NCBI RefSeq assembly: GCF_027595985.1
Contig: NC_073303.1
Span: forward strand, 186,780,095-186,844,094
Length of the DNA: 64,000 nucleotides
DNA from: Sorex araneus
Lineage: Eukaryota > Chordata > Mammalia > Eulipotyphla > Soricidae
Direction: 5' to 3'
This document shows, in pieces, positions 1-10,928 of this stretch (positions within the stretch are counted from its first letter, which is position 1; each line of letters begins with the position of its first letter). A program made the translations under genes and the position numbers. A model generated the notes under the pieces. That model had not been told where the DNA came from, ran no database searches, and saw only the letters and a list, made by a program, of their open reading frames with translations.

Positions 1-440
1 TTCAACCTTTGCAACAAGGGGAAACATTAGCTTTCCTATTCTTCAAAGCAAATAGACCAGTCTTCTGTTCTGGAGGGAAAATTAACTCTTTTGCACACCA
101 TTGTCTCTAGGCTAGCTCATTCCAACGATATGCCAAGTCAAAGAGAAACTTTTCACCCAATTCTCTCATTCTGTAACATTACAATAAAATAATTGGTCTA
201 AAGGAAAATGTTTTATATACCTTATATTTTTTCTGAATCACTTTATATAATCTTTTCAATTATTTTCACTTATATTATGAAGAATATAATAGTTCTTATT
301 GTTATATAATAGTTATATAGTTATAAAGTTTTATATATAGTTATATGCATAGTTATATAGTTATATAATAGTTTTATAGTTCCATCAATCACATTAAAAC
401 ATATTTCAGTATCTTTCCTCCCCTACCCCAACAAGCAAAT
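1..440. other. Unique AT-rich DNA, no gene seen
   Basis: No recognisable gene or repeat family. A run of short 'atatagttatat' units around 290-380 is a low-complexity TA-rich patch. Confidence 0.5.
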
Positions 441-443
441 CAA

Positions 444-515
444 TGCCCGCTCGAGCAATTCAATAAAATCAATAAATAATGGGATGACAGTGCTAAGGAC
501 AGTGCTACAGTGCTA
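444..515 (+). mobile_element. SINE 3' end, RTE-tail type (fragment)
   Basis: The 'tgcccgctcgagcaa' box is followed by a diverged 'aataatgggatgacagtgc' and GTGCTACA-like tail units. This is the 3' terminus of the RTE-tailed shrew SINE; head and body are absent. Confidence 0.7.
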
Positions 516-631
516 CTTACTTGGAGACTCAAAGCTCATGTGTGATATGAAAATCCTTGCATGCAGCCATGCAAGGATGTGTATGTTATATGTGATATAT
601 ATATAAAACATATATACATATATAAAATCAG

Positions 632-763
632 TTGATTTTGTTTGGAGCCAAGCCTGGCAGTGGGTCACGCTTCCTCAGAGAACCATGTATGATGGTAGGG
701 ATCGAATCTAGGTTAACTGCATGAAAGGCAAATACACTACATGGTGTGCTATTGCTCTGCCCC
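632..763 (-). mobile_element. tRNA-headed SINE, A-tail type (degraded)
   Basis: Read on the minus strand, it starts near 'gggcagagcaatagcac' and carries a B-box-like 'gattcgatccct', then a decayed body ending in an A-rich tail (T-rich on the plus strand). An old copy. Confidence 0.6.
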
Positions 764-1054
764 TAACAGCTGACTTTTAAGCAATTGCCCTATAATCTAA
801 AGTTAAATTGGTCAGATTATGCATTATTTTTCCAATTATTACCAAGTGTTCTTTTAACACTGTACTGAACTCTGAAACACTTTAGCTCCTAGGTTGGCCA
901 GTACCCTTAAGTGTGATGTTTTGGTAGATCACAAAATTTACCATTTACCATTGGGTTCTATTTACCATTGGGCTCTGTATAAGTATCATTTCTTTCAAGT
1001 AAGTAGCATTTTAGAAATTTAATTGAAATTACATATATATATACACAAAAGATA

Positions 1055-1058
1055 TACA

Positions 1059-1100
<42 letters not shown>
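1055..1100. repeat. (CA)n microsatellite
   Basis: About 46 bp of near-perfect CA dinucleotides with one TA interruption, flanked by TATA-rich runs. It lies directly 5' of an RTE-tailed SINE body. Confidence 0.95.
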
Positions 1101-1107
<7 letters not shown>

Positions 1108-1111
1108 CTTT

Positions 1112-1366
1112 TGGAGAGCCTGGAAAACTACTGAGAATATCCCACCTGCACAGAAGAGCCTGGCAAGCTCCTCGTGGCATATTTGATATGCCAAATACAT
1201 GACAGGTCTCATTCCCCTGACTCTGAAAAGAGCCTCCAATCATTGGGAAAAATGAGTAAGGAGAGGATCCTAAAATTTCAGGCCTAAGTTGAATGGAGAC
1301 GTTACTGGAACCCACTTGAGTAAATCGATGAACAATGGGATGACAGTGATACAGTGAAACAGTGAT
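1112..1366 (+). mobile_element. RTE-derived short element, long-body subtype
   Basis: It lacks the tRNA head. The body runs 'ggagagcctgg...agagcctggcaagctcc...gatatgcc', then a block containing 'cctgactctgaaaagagcctcc', then the RTE 3' tail 'gagacgttactgg' and 'gggatgacagtgatacagtg'. The extra middle block is the same one present in the 5' region of the RTE LINE at 48838-49025. Confidence 0.8.
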
Positions 1367-1600
1367 CATACACATCATATTATATATGCAACACATACAC
1401 ATATATATCATCACATATGTCATATCATATATGAAACTTATACATACATATTGTATATATTATGTGTGCATTGTTTGATAATCAGAACAGTGGAATTCTT
1501 TGGAAGGAAGAGAACATTTTGCTTAGTTGATATCCAAAGTTAACATTGTGTTATCACAATCAGTTGCACATTTTCATCTATAATTGCCAACCTATAGTGG

Positions 1601-1851
1601 TTGAGCTCGGCAAGCTACTGAGTATCCTGCCCGCACGGCAGAGCCTGGCAAGCTATCTGTCATATTTGATATGCCAAAAACAGTAATGAGAGCTCTCATT
1701 CTCCTGACCCTGAAAGAGCCTCTAATCGTTGGGAAAGACAAGTAAGGAGAGGCTGCTAAAATCTCAGGACTGAGTGTAATAGAGACGTTACTGGTGCCTG
1801 CTCAAGTAAATTGACGAACAATGGGATGACAGTGATACAGTGCTACAGTGA
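1601..1851 (+). mobile_element. RTE-derived short element, long-body subtype
   Basis: Same architecture as the copy at 1112-1366: 'cggcaagctactgagtatcc' body, 'gatatgccaaaaacagtaa', the 'ctgaccctgaaagagcctc' block, then 'gagacgttactggtgcctgc' and a GTGATACA/GTGCTACA tail. No tRNA head. Confidence 0.85.
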
Positions 1852-2109
1852 TGTGTAACACATATATGATTACTTTTATGTTTCTATTCACATATTTATA
1901 TATGCAATAGATTTGTGCTCAATTGAATACATGCATATGTGTCATATATCTGCAAGGTACATAAAAGTCCAGTTTCCACATACTCTTCAGTCATCCATTC
2001 TGAGGGAAAATTTATGACAGTAGTTAGGCATTATCTCTATATTTTACATTTTAAAATCTAATTTTTAAGGTATTATTGAGTTTCACATTTTTAAATATTT
2101 GCATTTCAT

Positions 2110-2355
2110 GGGGCTGGAGTGATAGCACAGTGGTATGGCCTTTCACACTGCCAACCAGGGTTCAATTCCTCTGCCCCTCTTGGAGAGCCCGGCAAGCTAC
2201 CACGAGTATTGCACCTGCATGTCAGAGCCTGGCAAGCTACCATTGGCATATCTGATATGCCAGAAACAGTAACAATAAGTCTCACAATGAGAGACGTTAC
2301 TGGTGCCCGCTCAAGCAAATCTATGAGCAACGGGATGACAGTGACAGTGACAGTG
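2110..2355 (+). mobile_element. Full-length tRNA-headed SINE, RTE-tail type
   Basis: It has a complete head with an A-box-like 'gatagcacagtgg' and a B-box-like 'ggttcaattcc', a body 'ggagagcccggcaagctacc', and the tail 'gagacgttactggtgcccgc ... gggatgacagtgacagtgacagtg'-type repeats. It is flanked by the direct repeat 'tgcatttcat' (2100-2109 and 2354-2363), a target site duplication that fixes both ends. It is a good reference copy for this family. Confidence 0.93.
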
Positions 2356-2390
2356 CATTTCATGATATACACCCAGCAGAAATCAAAGCT

Positions 2391-2498
2391 TACTCTTGGT
2401 TCTGTGCTCAAGCATAACTCCTAGCAATGGAGTCGAGCAAACACGGGTGAAACACTTGCAAAGCAATTGCCCCTAGCTGATGTGCTATATCTCTCCAA
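2391..2498 (-). mobile_element. tRNA-headed SINE, A-tail type (old fragment)
   Basis: The plus strand shows 'tactcttggttctgtgctc' and, further on, 'aagcaattgcccctagctgatgtgctat', the reverse complement of a decayed SINE body and head. Strongly diverged. Confidence 0.55.
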
Positions 2499-3050
2499 TC
2501 TACAAATGTTTGTGTCTGGTCAAGGGTGCGATTTTGCCATACCACACCCACCAGACAAACAATAGAAAAAATAGATTGTTGCAATAAAGCATATTTTTAT
2601 TTGTTCTTTGGTACATGTCTGACTCATGTTACCCAACATACACATTAAAATATGTAGTAGTTACACAAATATATGTTAAGGATTTGTTTTATTTTTGATT
2701 TTGTTTTTGATTCTGATATCAGAATCATCTCTGCTCATGATTTTTTCCCTCTATGAACCTACTACAATAATATCTGCAAAATCCAGTTTTATCAGTTTTC
2801 ATTTATATAGTAGATGTTAAAACATCCAAATTTAGTATTATTCTCCTAAAAAAAGTTAGGAAATTAAAAAAAGAAAAACACCAAGCCTCCGAATAACATT
2901 CGTATTTTTTAAGATGTGGATTTGTATCCCATAGTGAGGTAAATATCTACTCTCAAATTGACTCTCCTGGGTGAAGATTGAAATTAGGTTTCCTGCATAC
3001 AAAAAATGACCTCCAGTTGTCTGAGTTATCTCTATGACCCTCAATTTTTT

Positions 3051-3589
3051 TATAAAATTTATTTATTTTATTTAATCACCATGTGGAAAGTTACAAAGTT
3101 CTCAGGCTTATGTCTCAGTTATATAATGCTCGAACACCCGTCCCTTCACCAGTGCCCATATTCCACCACCAAAAACCCCAGTATACCTCCCACCCCCAAC
3201 TCCCCACCCCTGTCTGCATAGTTGATAAATTTCACTTCATTTTCTCTTTACCTTGATTACATTCCATATTTCAACACAAAACTCACTATTGTTGTTGGAG
3301 TTTCCCCCCAAAAAAACAGCCCTACTTACAAGAAAGCATTTGATAATTAGTTTGCCATTGCTGAGAATGACGAGATATAAAGTTTGTATTTTAGTATTTT
3401 AGTAATTAAGTCCAGGGAGAATGGCTACACTTTTGTGCGGCTGCTCTGCTGCTGATTGACCATGATCTGGAGGCCAGCTAGACTACTTTTTGTCCCAGCA
3501 ACGCTTGCAGCCATGTGTCTAGACTGTGAACTAAGTCATTGCCCCATGCTGCCCCAGGAAGGGAAATGATGCAATTTCTAACGTAAATG
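3051..3589 (-). mobile_element. L1-tailed retroposon with inverted 5' part
   Basis: The 3' tail lies at the left (poly-T near 3045, then the reverse complement of an L1-like 3' end, 'cccttcaccagtgcccatattcc'-type). The segment from about 3430 to 3589 is in the opposite orientation relative to the homologous copy at 20338-21039. Direct repeats 'tcaatttttt' at 3041-3050 and 3590-3599 bracket the whole unit, so it is a single insertion. The layout is what twin priming during L1-mediated reverse transcription produces. Confidence 0.75.
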
Positions 3590-3599
3590 TCAATTTTTT

Positions 3600-4479
3600 A
3601 ATATAATATGGGATTTATACTGAAAGTTATTTTTCTTCTAACACAAATTTGAAACAGATAATTTAGAAAAAATGCCAATTGATTTTAAGGCATTCCAAAA
3701 ACTTAAGTTTAAAAGAAAATTCTAGAGGGAATTACACTTCTAATTACATAACCTTTAAAGGAAAATATGTCCTATAACCTTTCTACAATTATTAGAATCT
3801 AGGAGCATGAGGATAATACTAACAATCAATGCTATTAATACAAACTGGAAGCAGAGGACAATTAAAACATTTTTTTTTACATATCACATTTCACTAAAGT
3901 AAGTTGCTTTTATTTTTAAGAAAAACCAAACATATATTTTAAATGAGGTTTTTAAAAGTTACCTTTCAGTCTTATAATGAGCTTATTATGTAGCTAGAGC
4001 TCAATAAACTCAAAGTGAAAAATGTCAGAGAATTAAATAACCATCAAAACATTAATATATGTTTACAAATTACCTGAAGTTCAAATTGAGGCCATGACTT
4101 AGACATTTAACTTGTTTTGTCTACTTGGAATTATGCAAAATTACATAAATTCATCATCAACTGAAGCGAGCTTATTATACTTTGCTAAAGAAAATGTCCT
4201 AGGCTCTGAGTTTTCTTTTTTTTATTTTTACATACGCAGCACAACAAAATATATTTAAATGTATGTTAGTTAGCTAAAAAAATCAATGCATATATCATTC
4301 TTTTCTTAAAAGATAAAATTGAAAATTCATTATAAAACCTTCTCAAAAGACTTTTTAATTCATAAGGTGAGTCATGTCTTGAGTTCCTAAGAAAGAAGAA
4401 AATTTCAGAAGATATCAGAACAGAAAATTTAGAGGAATACTTCCAAATACATTCTTTATCAGCCTAAGTTTATTGATCG
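3600..4479. other. Unique AT-rich DNA
   Basis: About 0.9 kb of low-GC sequence with many stops in all frames. I see no repeat family, RNA gene or coding signal. Confidence 0.5.
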
Positions 4480-4727
4480 CTGTCATTGTCACTGTCATCC
4501 TGTTGCTCATCAATTTGCTTGAGTAGGCACCAGTAACGTCTCCATCTTGAGACTTGTTGTTACTGTTTTTGGCATATGGAATACACCATGGGTAGCTTGC
4601 CAGACTCTGTCGTGTGGGCAGGATACTCTTGGTAGCTTCCCAGGCTCTCTGAGAAGGGCATAAGAATCAAAACTGGGTTGGCCGCTTGCAAGCCAAACGC
4701 CCTACCCTCTGTGCTATCTCTCCAGCA
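4480..4727 (-). mobile_element. Full-length tRNA-headed SINE, RTE-tail type
   Basis: The plus strand begins with the tail 'tgtcattgtcactgtcatcc', then 'caccagtaacgtctccat', the body 'ggtagcttgccagactctg', and ends with the reversed tRNA-like head 'gtgctatctctccagc'. Near complete with moderate divergence. Confidence 0.9.
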
Positions 4728-4734
4728 CAAGTTC

Positions 4735-5980
4735 ATCGATAGCCAATAGAAATCTCTAGGAACACTATGGGAAGGTACAATATTTACATATACCCAACTT
4801 GATACAGTCATTTTGAAATTCTGTGTGCTGAACCAGCCCTATTGCAACACGAACAACAAAGAAAGGTGGGGCAAATTTTAAGTATTTGTTGAACCTCTTG
4901 CATCTTTTCCTCCAAAAATCCAGATCTGCACCAGGTAGCACACAGGCAAGAGAAATCATTTTTATAAACAAACTACTTAAATCATAATCAAATGGAAAGT
5001 CAGAGTAACATGAAAAAATAAAATCCAGAGCATGCATTGGTGGTTACATATACAGATGCCTTATCAGCTCCTATACTTTAACATTATTCTTTGACATATT
5101 TTAATTATTAAAGAACAAATTCAATTTACATCTATGCAAGCAACTCCTTACTTGTTTATATAACAGCTTATAACTGTCTATTTGGAAAACACTATATAGT
5201 TTAATTATTATTGAACAAAGTTAAAAGGATTAGTTAGTTGAAAATATAAATCAGCAATTTTATTAGAGCATGAAATTAAATACCTAATATAGAAGATAAA
5301 AGCCCCAAGGGTATAAAAATTATGCTATTGACATATCAGATCATTCTAGTATAAGTGATTAGTAGTTGCATTTATATAAATGGATGTAAGTGTCTGATGA
5401 TATTAAGTGCACACACCAAATAATCCCATTAAAAATTTAAATGGCTTGAGCTTATATTCATTTAACAGCTCAATTGCATGTTCCTATTCATAGAAAACAC
5501 CCAGGTTGAATTTTCATAACCAGGGGAAATGAGAAATTGAGATAATTATCCCAATAACTTAGTCTAAAAGTTACACTTGTGTCCCAAGGAATTGAAAAGC
5601 AGGAAGAATTTATACTTTGATTTAGAAATGTAATATTCTATGCTGGTTTCCAAATTAAGATGATCAACTCCATTGACTCAGATGTTTTCACAGAAACCTC
5701 AGTAGAGAGGAAGAAAAAGAGTAATCTTCAGAGCAGACATACCAGAGGAATGGGCAATGGTTAAATGGTTTGGATTTGAATATGCTTTTTAATTCTGTGT
5801 GTAACACTATGTAATTTCATCTTTCAACAAAAAAATATCTACTAACATGACAAACTAAGTACTTACAGAATCCCATGCAAAACAGGGTGCATCAAATCTT
5901 GACAACTTTGCTAAAACTTTTAACCATTGGTTTTCCTGATTGGGTAATTGCATGTAGTTTAAATTTTGTTTATTTTTGTT
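4735..5980. other. Unique AT-rich DNA
   Basis: About 1.25 kb without a recognisable gene or repeat family. Short open frames here show no coding-like composition. Confidence 0.5.
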
Positions 5981-6136
5981 TATATTTTTGTTTGGCACCA
6001 TATACCGCTCAGGGTTCACTCCTGGATTTGTGCTCAGGGGTCACTCCTGGATGGGCAGGACTCAGGGTACCATCTGCATTATTAAACGGGTTGGCACCGT
6101 GCAAGACCCTACCCTCAGGACTATTTGTCCAGCCCC
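5981..6136 (-). mobile_element. tRNA-headed SINE, A-tail type
   Basis: The plus strand reads T-rich tail, 'ggttcactcctggatttgtg', a duplicated-looking 'ctcaggggtcactcctgg', and the reversed head ending 'ctatttgtccagcccc'. Moderately diverged; the 'tcactcctgga' body motif occurs twice. Confidence 0.75.
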
Positions 6137-6244
6137 CAAAACACATTCTTAATATGGTACACTAGTGTTTATTGATTTATCAACTTTAAACAATAACAAA
6201 TGACTTTCATAGATCAATTCACTCATTCTACTCTAGAAGCATTT

Positions 6245-6405
6245 AGGTTGGGTGGGCAACAATCAGCAGTGCTCAGACCTCACACTTGGCTAAGTACTCC
6301 AGAGTGATCTCTGGAGGTTCTCAGGAAACCTGACGCCATGCTGTAGAACAAACCAGAGTTGGCTGAATGAAAGGTCCTAACCCATATACCATCTTTCTGG
6401 TCTTC
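6245..6405 (-). mobile_element. tRNA-headed SINE (old)
   Basis: Decayed reverse copy: 'cagtgctcagacctcacac' body and 'cctaacccatataccatctttctgg' head remnant. Recognised by order of motifs only. Confidence 0.5.
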
Positions 6406-6534
6406 AACTTGAATTTAATAAAATGTTATCCCGTTTCTGGTAATCACTTTCCCCAGCTTTCCAGGAAAATGTCTACCACTTCAATATAGGTAAATCATAT
6501 TTATGAAATAAAATTTACACTTTCTTCTTTTTTT

Positions 6535-6832
6535 CCCCTCTGAACTAGTGCTCAGGAGGTCCAGGAGCTTCTCCTAAAGATTCTGGATCAGCTGGGTCAG
6601 TGGTTCAATGCAAGGGCCCCACTATGCAGTGCTACTTAAAACCATGACATTTGGAGAAAGCCCGGGCTATCAATGTATTGTGCCAGCTCCATATTCAGGG
6701 GTGTTAAGGTATTGCAATGCTCCACTGTAGCACAAGGTGATGCTTAAGGGAACACCTGGTGTCAGGAATTGAATAAATTTAGCTGCATGCAAGGCAACCT
6801 TTTAACCCCAGTATTATATCTTTGGTTCCAAA
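6535..6832 (-). mobile_element. Old SINE remnant(s), A-tail type
   Basis: The clearest part is 6690-6832, where 'ggaacacctggtgtcaggaa' and 'gcatgcaaggcaacc' correspond to a reversed SINE body and head. The left part (about 6535-6690) has similar 'gtgctcagg' motifs and may be a second, older copy. Confidence 0.45.
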
Positions 6833-6942
6833 GTTTTCCATTTTTATCAAATTCCAGAACTTTCATTTTGATTCTGCATCATACATTCAAAATATATCAG
6901 TGCAAATATTTAGCAATTTTTTGAATAAATAAAAAATTCTAG

Positions 6943-7119
6943 TTTTTTTTTTCTTTTTGGGTTACACCCGGTAATGCACAGGGGTTACTCCTGGCTCATG
7001 CACTCAGGAATTATTCCTGGCAGCGGTGCTCAGGGGACCATATGGGATGCTGGGAATTGAGCCCGGGTCAGCTGTGTGCAAAGCAAATGCCCTACCCACT
7101 GTGCTATCGCTCCAGCCCC
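6943..7119 (-). mobile_element. Full-length tRNA-headed SINE, A-tail type
   Basis: The plus strand shows the T-rich tail, 'gggttacacccggtaatgca', 'ttactcctggctcatgcac', 'gaccatatgggatgctggga' and the reversed head 'gtgctatcgctccagcccc'. Low divergence, so a comparatively young copy. Confidence 0.92.
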
Positions 7120-7532
7120 TCTAGCAGTTTTTATACTTCTTGACTGTACTTCCAAAATACATTGTGGTCCTTAACTTCTAAAGTCTACTTTTTACTTTAT
7201 ACACATAATTAGTTCTTGATTTTTTGTAATTTTTACTTTTCTTGTTTTTCATTTCCTCTCCTAGGTTTTGCTTATTTAATTCAATGCATAATTTTTCCTC
7301 TGTAGGTTCTCTCCACGGAAGACACAAACTAATTAGAATCTCTTTTGATTTCATTTCATTTCCCAAATTTTGTGGTAGTAATCCTAATAAATACATCTGT
7401 GCCCTTCTTTTGCACATTATTAATGTGATTTCTATAGTTTCATGAGGGTTTTAGATTTTTTTGTTTATTATTACAAAAGCAGCTGTTTTTAACATGACGT
7501 TATCTTTTACATGTATAAGAAAATTGGTCTGA

Positions 7533-8148
7533 ATAACCCTCTCCAGGGTGTCTTCACCAGGGAAACTTAGAGTGGAGCAGGTTGAGTTTCATTCCCCATC
7601 CCAACAGAGAGAATCCCAGCAGCCAAAACCCTCCAGAACCTAACTGCCCCCATGCTCATGGCTGCTCTCCACAGGCTCGACAAGCATCATGATGGAAACT
7701 GCAGAAAAACCCAGATTTGTAGGACCTGTGACTGAAATCTTCAAGCTCACTCAGAATGGGAATGGGTGTCCTCCTCCCATTTCCCATGTTTTCCAGTGTC
7801 TTAGCACTCATATCACATGAATATGGCCCCTGGCGCCATATTCTCTCATCAATAACCATGTTCCAGAGACAAAGAAATAAAACTCCTGGAAGAGAGCAAC
7901 ATAGCCTCAGCCAGAGTGAATCTGCTGTATAATCTTATTCTAAATTTTAGAATTCCTGGAGAGACCTCTCAATGCTCTACACCACTGACGGACCAAGCTG
8001 TGATGGGCACAATTTGGGAATTGTGGTGGAAACTTTTGAAATATAGTGGTGAGGATGTGCAACAATGGTGGGATTGGTGTTTGAATATTAAATGTAATGA
8101 ATTATTGTGAATAACTTTAGAAAACTAAAATAAAATTTAGGGAAAAAA
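7533..8148 (+). mobile_element. L1-tailed retroposon, 616 bp, unrelated head
   Basis: A 16 bp target duplication with one mismatch, beginning 'aagaaaattg', sits at 7517-7532 and 8149-8164. The insert ends 'actaaaataaaatttaggg' plus poly-A, so it has an AATAAA signal near the end. Its last 120 bp ('ggtgggattggtgtttgaat...') resembles L1 3' ends elsewhere in the window. The 5' 450 bp, including 'cagggtgtcttcaccaggg', is unlike L1 and I do not recognise it. It contains no convincing open frame. It could be a chimeric retroposon or a transcript ending in an L1 3' end. Confidence 0.7.
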
Positions 8149-8164
8149 AAGAAAATTGCTCTGA

Positions 8165-8309
8165 GAGAGAGTAGGCATGTAAGTTGCTTGCCTTTCACAC
8201 AACAGATTCTGGTTTGATTCCCAGCACAACTTGTGGTCACCCAGACTCCTCCAGGAGAGATCCCTGATTGTAGGGCCAAAAATAAGCCCAAAAATAAATA
8301 AAAAAAAAT
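8165..8309 (+). mobile_element. tRNA-headed SINE, A-tail type (old)
   Basis: The head remnant 'gtaagttgcttgcctttcac', a B-box-like 'ggtttgattccc', a decayed body and the A-rich end 'aataaataaaaaaaa' are visible. It abuts the target duplication of the upstream retroposon. Confidence 0.65.
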
Positions 8310-8450
8310 CTTAAGCATTTAAACACCCTAAGCAAGTGCAAAAACAAAGACACCAAAAACATATATGAGAAAACTGATTGTAAGATTTATACCTAAGAGA
8401 TAAAATTCTTTGCTTCTTTGCACGTGTTTATGTTTATAATGCTTGCCCAT

Positions 8451-9712
8451 TTTTTAATTAATTAATTAATTTTTATTGAATCACCATGAGATACAAAGTT
8501 TTCATGACTGAGTTTCAGTCACACAATGATTGAACACCCATCCCTCCACCAGTATACATTTTCTACTGTTGGAATATTCCCCCTTTTCCAGCTGCCTTCT
8601 GGAGTTTTGTCAGAAACCTTTTGTCACAGAAACCTAGCTGATCTTTGACCTGCAGATCTAAGGTGCTAGCCTAGTCTTTGGGATGTAAATTTCAGGTGCT
8701 GTCTAGTTTGTAATTGACATGTAGATTTCTTGCTGCAGCCCAGCCTGGTCTTTGGGATGTAAATCCGAGTGCTTGAGCCCAAAGAAGGCTTTGGCTTCGG
8801 TTTTGGTTTTGTATCTTGTTTCCAAGGGCCAGACCCACTGAGAGAGAGATCAGGAGAGAAGTAGGAGGAGAAGAGGGAGAAGCCAGAAAGAGGCAGCAGT
8901 TGAGCAGTAGATCCAGAGAGAGGCCGGAGCTGGGAGTGCAGGAGATGAGAAAGATGAAAGATTGAATAAACGGTAACTAATCAGCAACCAGGTTGGTCCT
9001 CGTTCTTCCTTCGCCTGTGCTTGACCACCGGCCGTCCCGATCCAGTCCACACACTGCGGTTCCAGAGCACCGAACGCGGGTGGTGAGACAGAGCCGCCTG
9101 GAGAGCCCGCGAGTGCACTCGCCCCTCGGCGAGCTTTAGTTTTTTACATTCTACCACCAATGTTCCCAATGTCCCCAGTATCCCTCCTAACACCCTCACC
9201 CTACCCCACATCTGCGCCTATGGCAGGCACTTTCCTTTTAACTTTCTCTTTACTTTTGGGCATTAGGGTTTGCAATACAAGTTCTGAGAGGCCATCATGT
9301 TTGGTTCTTTATCTACTTTCAGCATACATCTTCCTCCTAAGCGATCCCTCCAACCATCATTGACTTAATGGTCCCTTCCTTATCCCAACTACCTTCTCCC
9401 TCAGATCGTGAGGCAGGCTCCAACCATGGAGAAATCCTCCTTACCCTTGTCTCCTCTTTCCTTGAGTGCTTGTCTATATTATGTTATTTTATACTCCACA
9501 AATGAGTGCAGTTATTCCATGTTGGTCCCTCTCTTTCTGACTCATTTCACTCACCATGATACTCTCCATATCCATCCACTTATAAGCAAATTTAATGACT
9601 TCATATTTGCTAACAGCTATATAGTATTCATAGTATAGTATTGCATAGATGCACAATAGTTTCTTCAACCATTCATCTTATCCATTTGTTCTCTATAAAA
9701 TACTTGTGTATC
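8451..9712 (-). mobile_element. L1 3' end, split by a solo LTR
   Basis: From the left: T-rich tail, reversed L1 3' terminus ('attgaatcaccatgagatac', 'tcagtcacacaatgattgaa'), an LTR insertion at 8567-9148, then continued 3' UTR and the last part of ORF2 ('ctgactcatttcactcacca', 'gcacaatagtttcttcaacc'). The rest of L1 is missing (5' truncation). The two halves rejoin cleanly across the LTR target duplication. Confidence 0.85.
8567..9148 (+). mobile_element. Solo LTR, 582 bp, class II-like
   Basis: It begins 'tgttggaata' and ends 'gttttttaca', the usual TG...CA ends with a trailing A. A perfect 6 bp target duplication 'ttctac' lies at 8561-8566 and 9149-9154; six bases is typical of class II (beta-like) endogenous retroviruses. 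An AATAAA at 8965-8970 marks the probable polyadenylation site, followed by a GC-rich part. No internal retroviral genes remain, so it arose by LTR-LTR recombination. Confidence 0.88.
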
Positions 9713-10030
9713 ATATACATAAGTATAAATTAAAATGGCCAAACCAGAAGAAATGGAATTCAGTTAATAGTATCAATACCTGACTAAGATAAAGTACTTA
9801 ATTTAACACATATATTAATTTAAAATACATCAATAAAGAGTAAAGAACATTGAAAATCTAATCAGTGTATAATATAACTAAATGATAAAAACAGAAATGC
9901 CTTGTCCAAAAAATGTTGAGTGTTAGACTTTTAAGTCTTCACCATCCACTGACAGAGATGTTGAAGTCATTGGATCCATAGTTACTATAAGGCCACCATT
10001 ATTACATGCTTGTTTAATAAAGAATAAATA
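9713..10030. other. Unique AT-rich DNA
   Basis: About 0.3 kb of AT-rich sequence with no gene or recognisable repeat. Confidence 0.5.
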
Positions 10031-10032
10031 TA

Positions 10033-10202
10033 GGGGATGAATTGATAACACAGCAAGGAGGGAGTTTGTCTTCTATGCAGTCGACCTGAAATTGATGTCT
10101 GGAGTTCTATATTTTCCCCTGGAGTACCGCCAGATGTAATTACTCAGTGCAGAGACAAGAGTCAAACTTCATCTACTGTGAAACAAAAAGCTAAAAAAAA
10201 AA
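10033..10202 (+). mobile_element. tRNA-headed SINE, A-tail type
   Basis: Starts 'ggggatgaattgataacaca', continues with a diverged head and 'ggagtaccgccagatgtaat' body, and ends in an A-rich run. Moderately old. Confidence 0.75.
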
Positions 10203-10230
10203 TGAAGAACACTGGTGTATATATTATATA

Positions 10231-10478
10231 TGTCACTGTCATTGTCATCCCATTGCTCATCGATTTGTTCAAGGGGGCACCAGTAACAACTCTCACTGAG
10301 AGACTTATTGTTACTGTTTTTGGCATATTCAATATGGCATGGGTAGCTTGCCAGGCTCTGCCATACAGGCACAATACTTTCGGTAGCTTGCCGGGCTCTC
10401 TGAGAGGGGCGGAGGAATCAAACACGGGTCGGTGGAGTGAAAGGCGAACTCCCTACCGCTGTGCTATCGCCCCAGCCC
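10231..10478 (-). mobile_element. Full-length tRNA-headed SINE, RTE-tail type
   Basis: On the plus strand: tail 'tgtcactgtcattgtcatcc', 'cgatttgttcaagggggcac', body 'ggtagcttgccgggctctc', reversed head 'gtgctatcgccccagccc'. It is flanked by similar 'gtatatattatatat' sequence on both sides, consistent with a target duplication that later expanded into a TA microsatellite. Confidence 0.92.
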
Positions 10479-10484
10479 ATATAT

Positions 10485-10522
<38 letters not shown>
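10485..10522. repeat. (TA)n microsatellite
   Basis: A run of TA dinucleotides next to the right end of the SINE at 10231-10478, probably grown from its target duplication. Confidence 0.85.
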
Positions 10523-10525
<3 letters not shown>

Positions 10526-10690
10526 GATGCCACTGTAATTTAATCAAAAATCAAATTTCACTTCACAAGTCAACAAGATCACTTTGAAAGTTGAAAACAA
10601 TTAAATAAGGAATGAATGATAATCACTGTCATGAAATTAAATACTTCCTAATGTAGCTGTACACATATATAATTAAATCACTGGACTCTA

Positions 10691-10928
10691 GCTCTGTCGT
10701 CCCTTTGTTCATCGATTTGCTCGAGCAGGCATCAGTAACGTCTCCATTGTGAGACTTGTTGCTACTGTTTTGGGCACATCTAATACACCATGGGTTGCTT
10801 GCCAGGCTCTGCTGTGTGGTCGGAATACTCTCGGTACCTTGCCGGGCTCTCCAAGAGGGATGAAGGAATCGAACCCAGGTTCACCGCATGCAAGGCAAAC
10901 ACCCTACCCGCTGTGCTATCATTCAGTC
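10691..10928 (-). mobile_element. Full-length tRNA-headed SINE, RTE-tail type
   Basis: The plus strand shows 'cgatttgctcgagcaggc', 'gtctccattgtgagacttgt', 'ggtaccttgccgggctctc', a B-box complement 'gaatcgaacccaggttc' and head 'gtgctatcattcagtcc'. The simple-repeat tail is very short. Confidence 0.9.
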
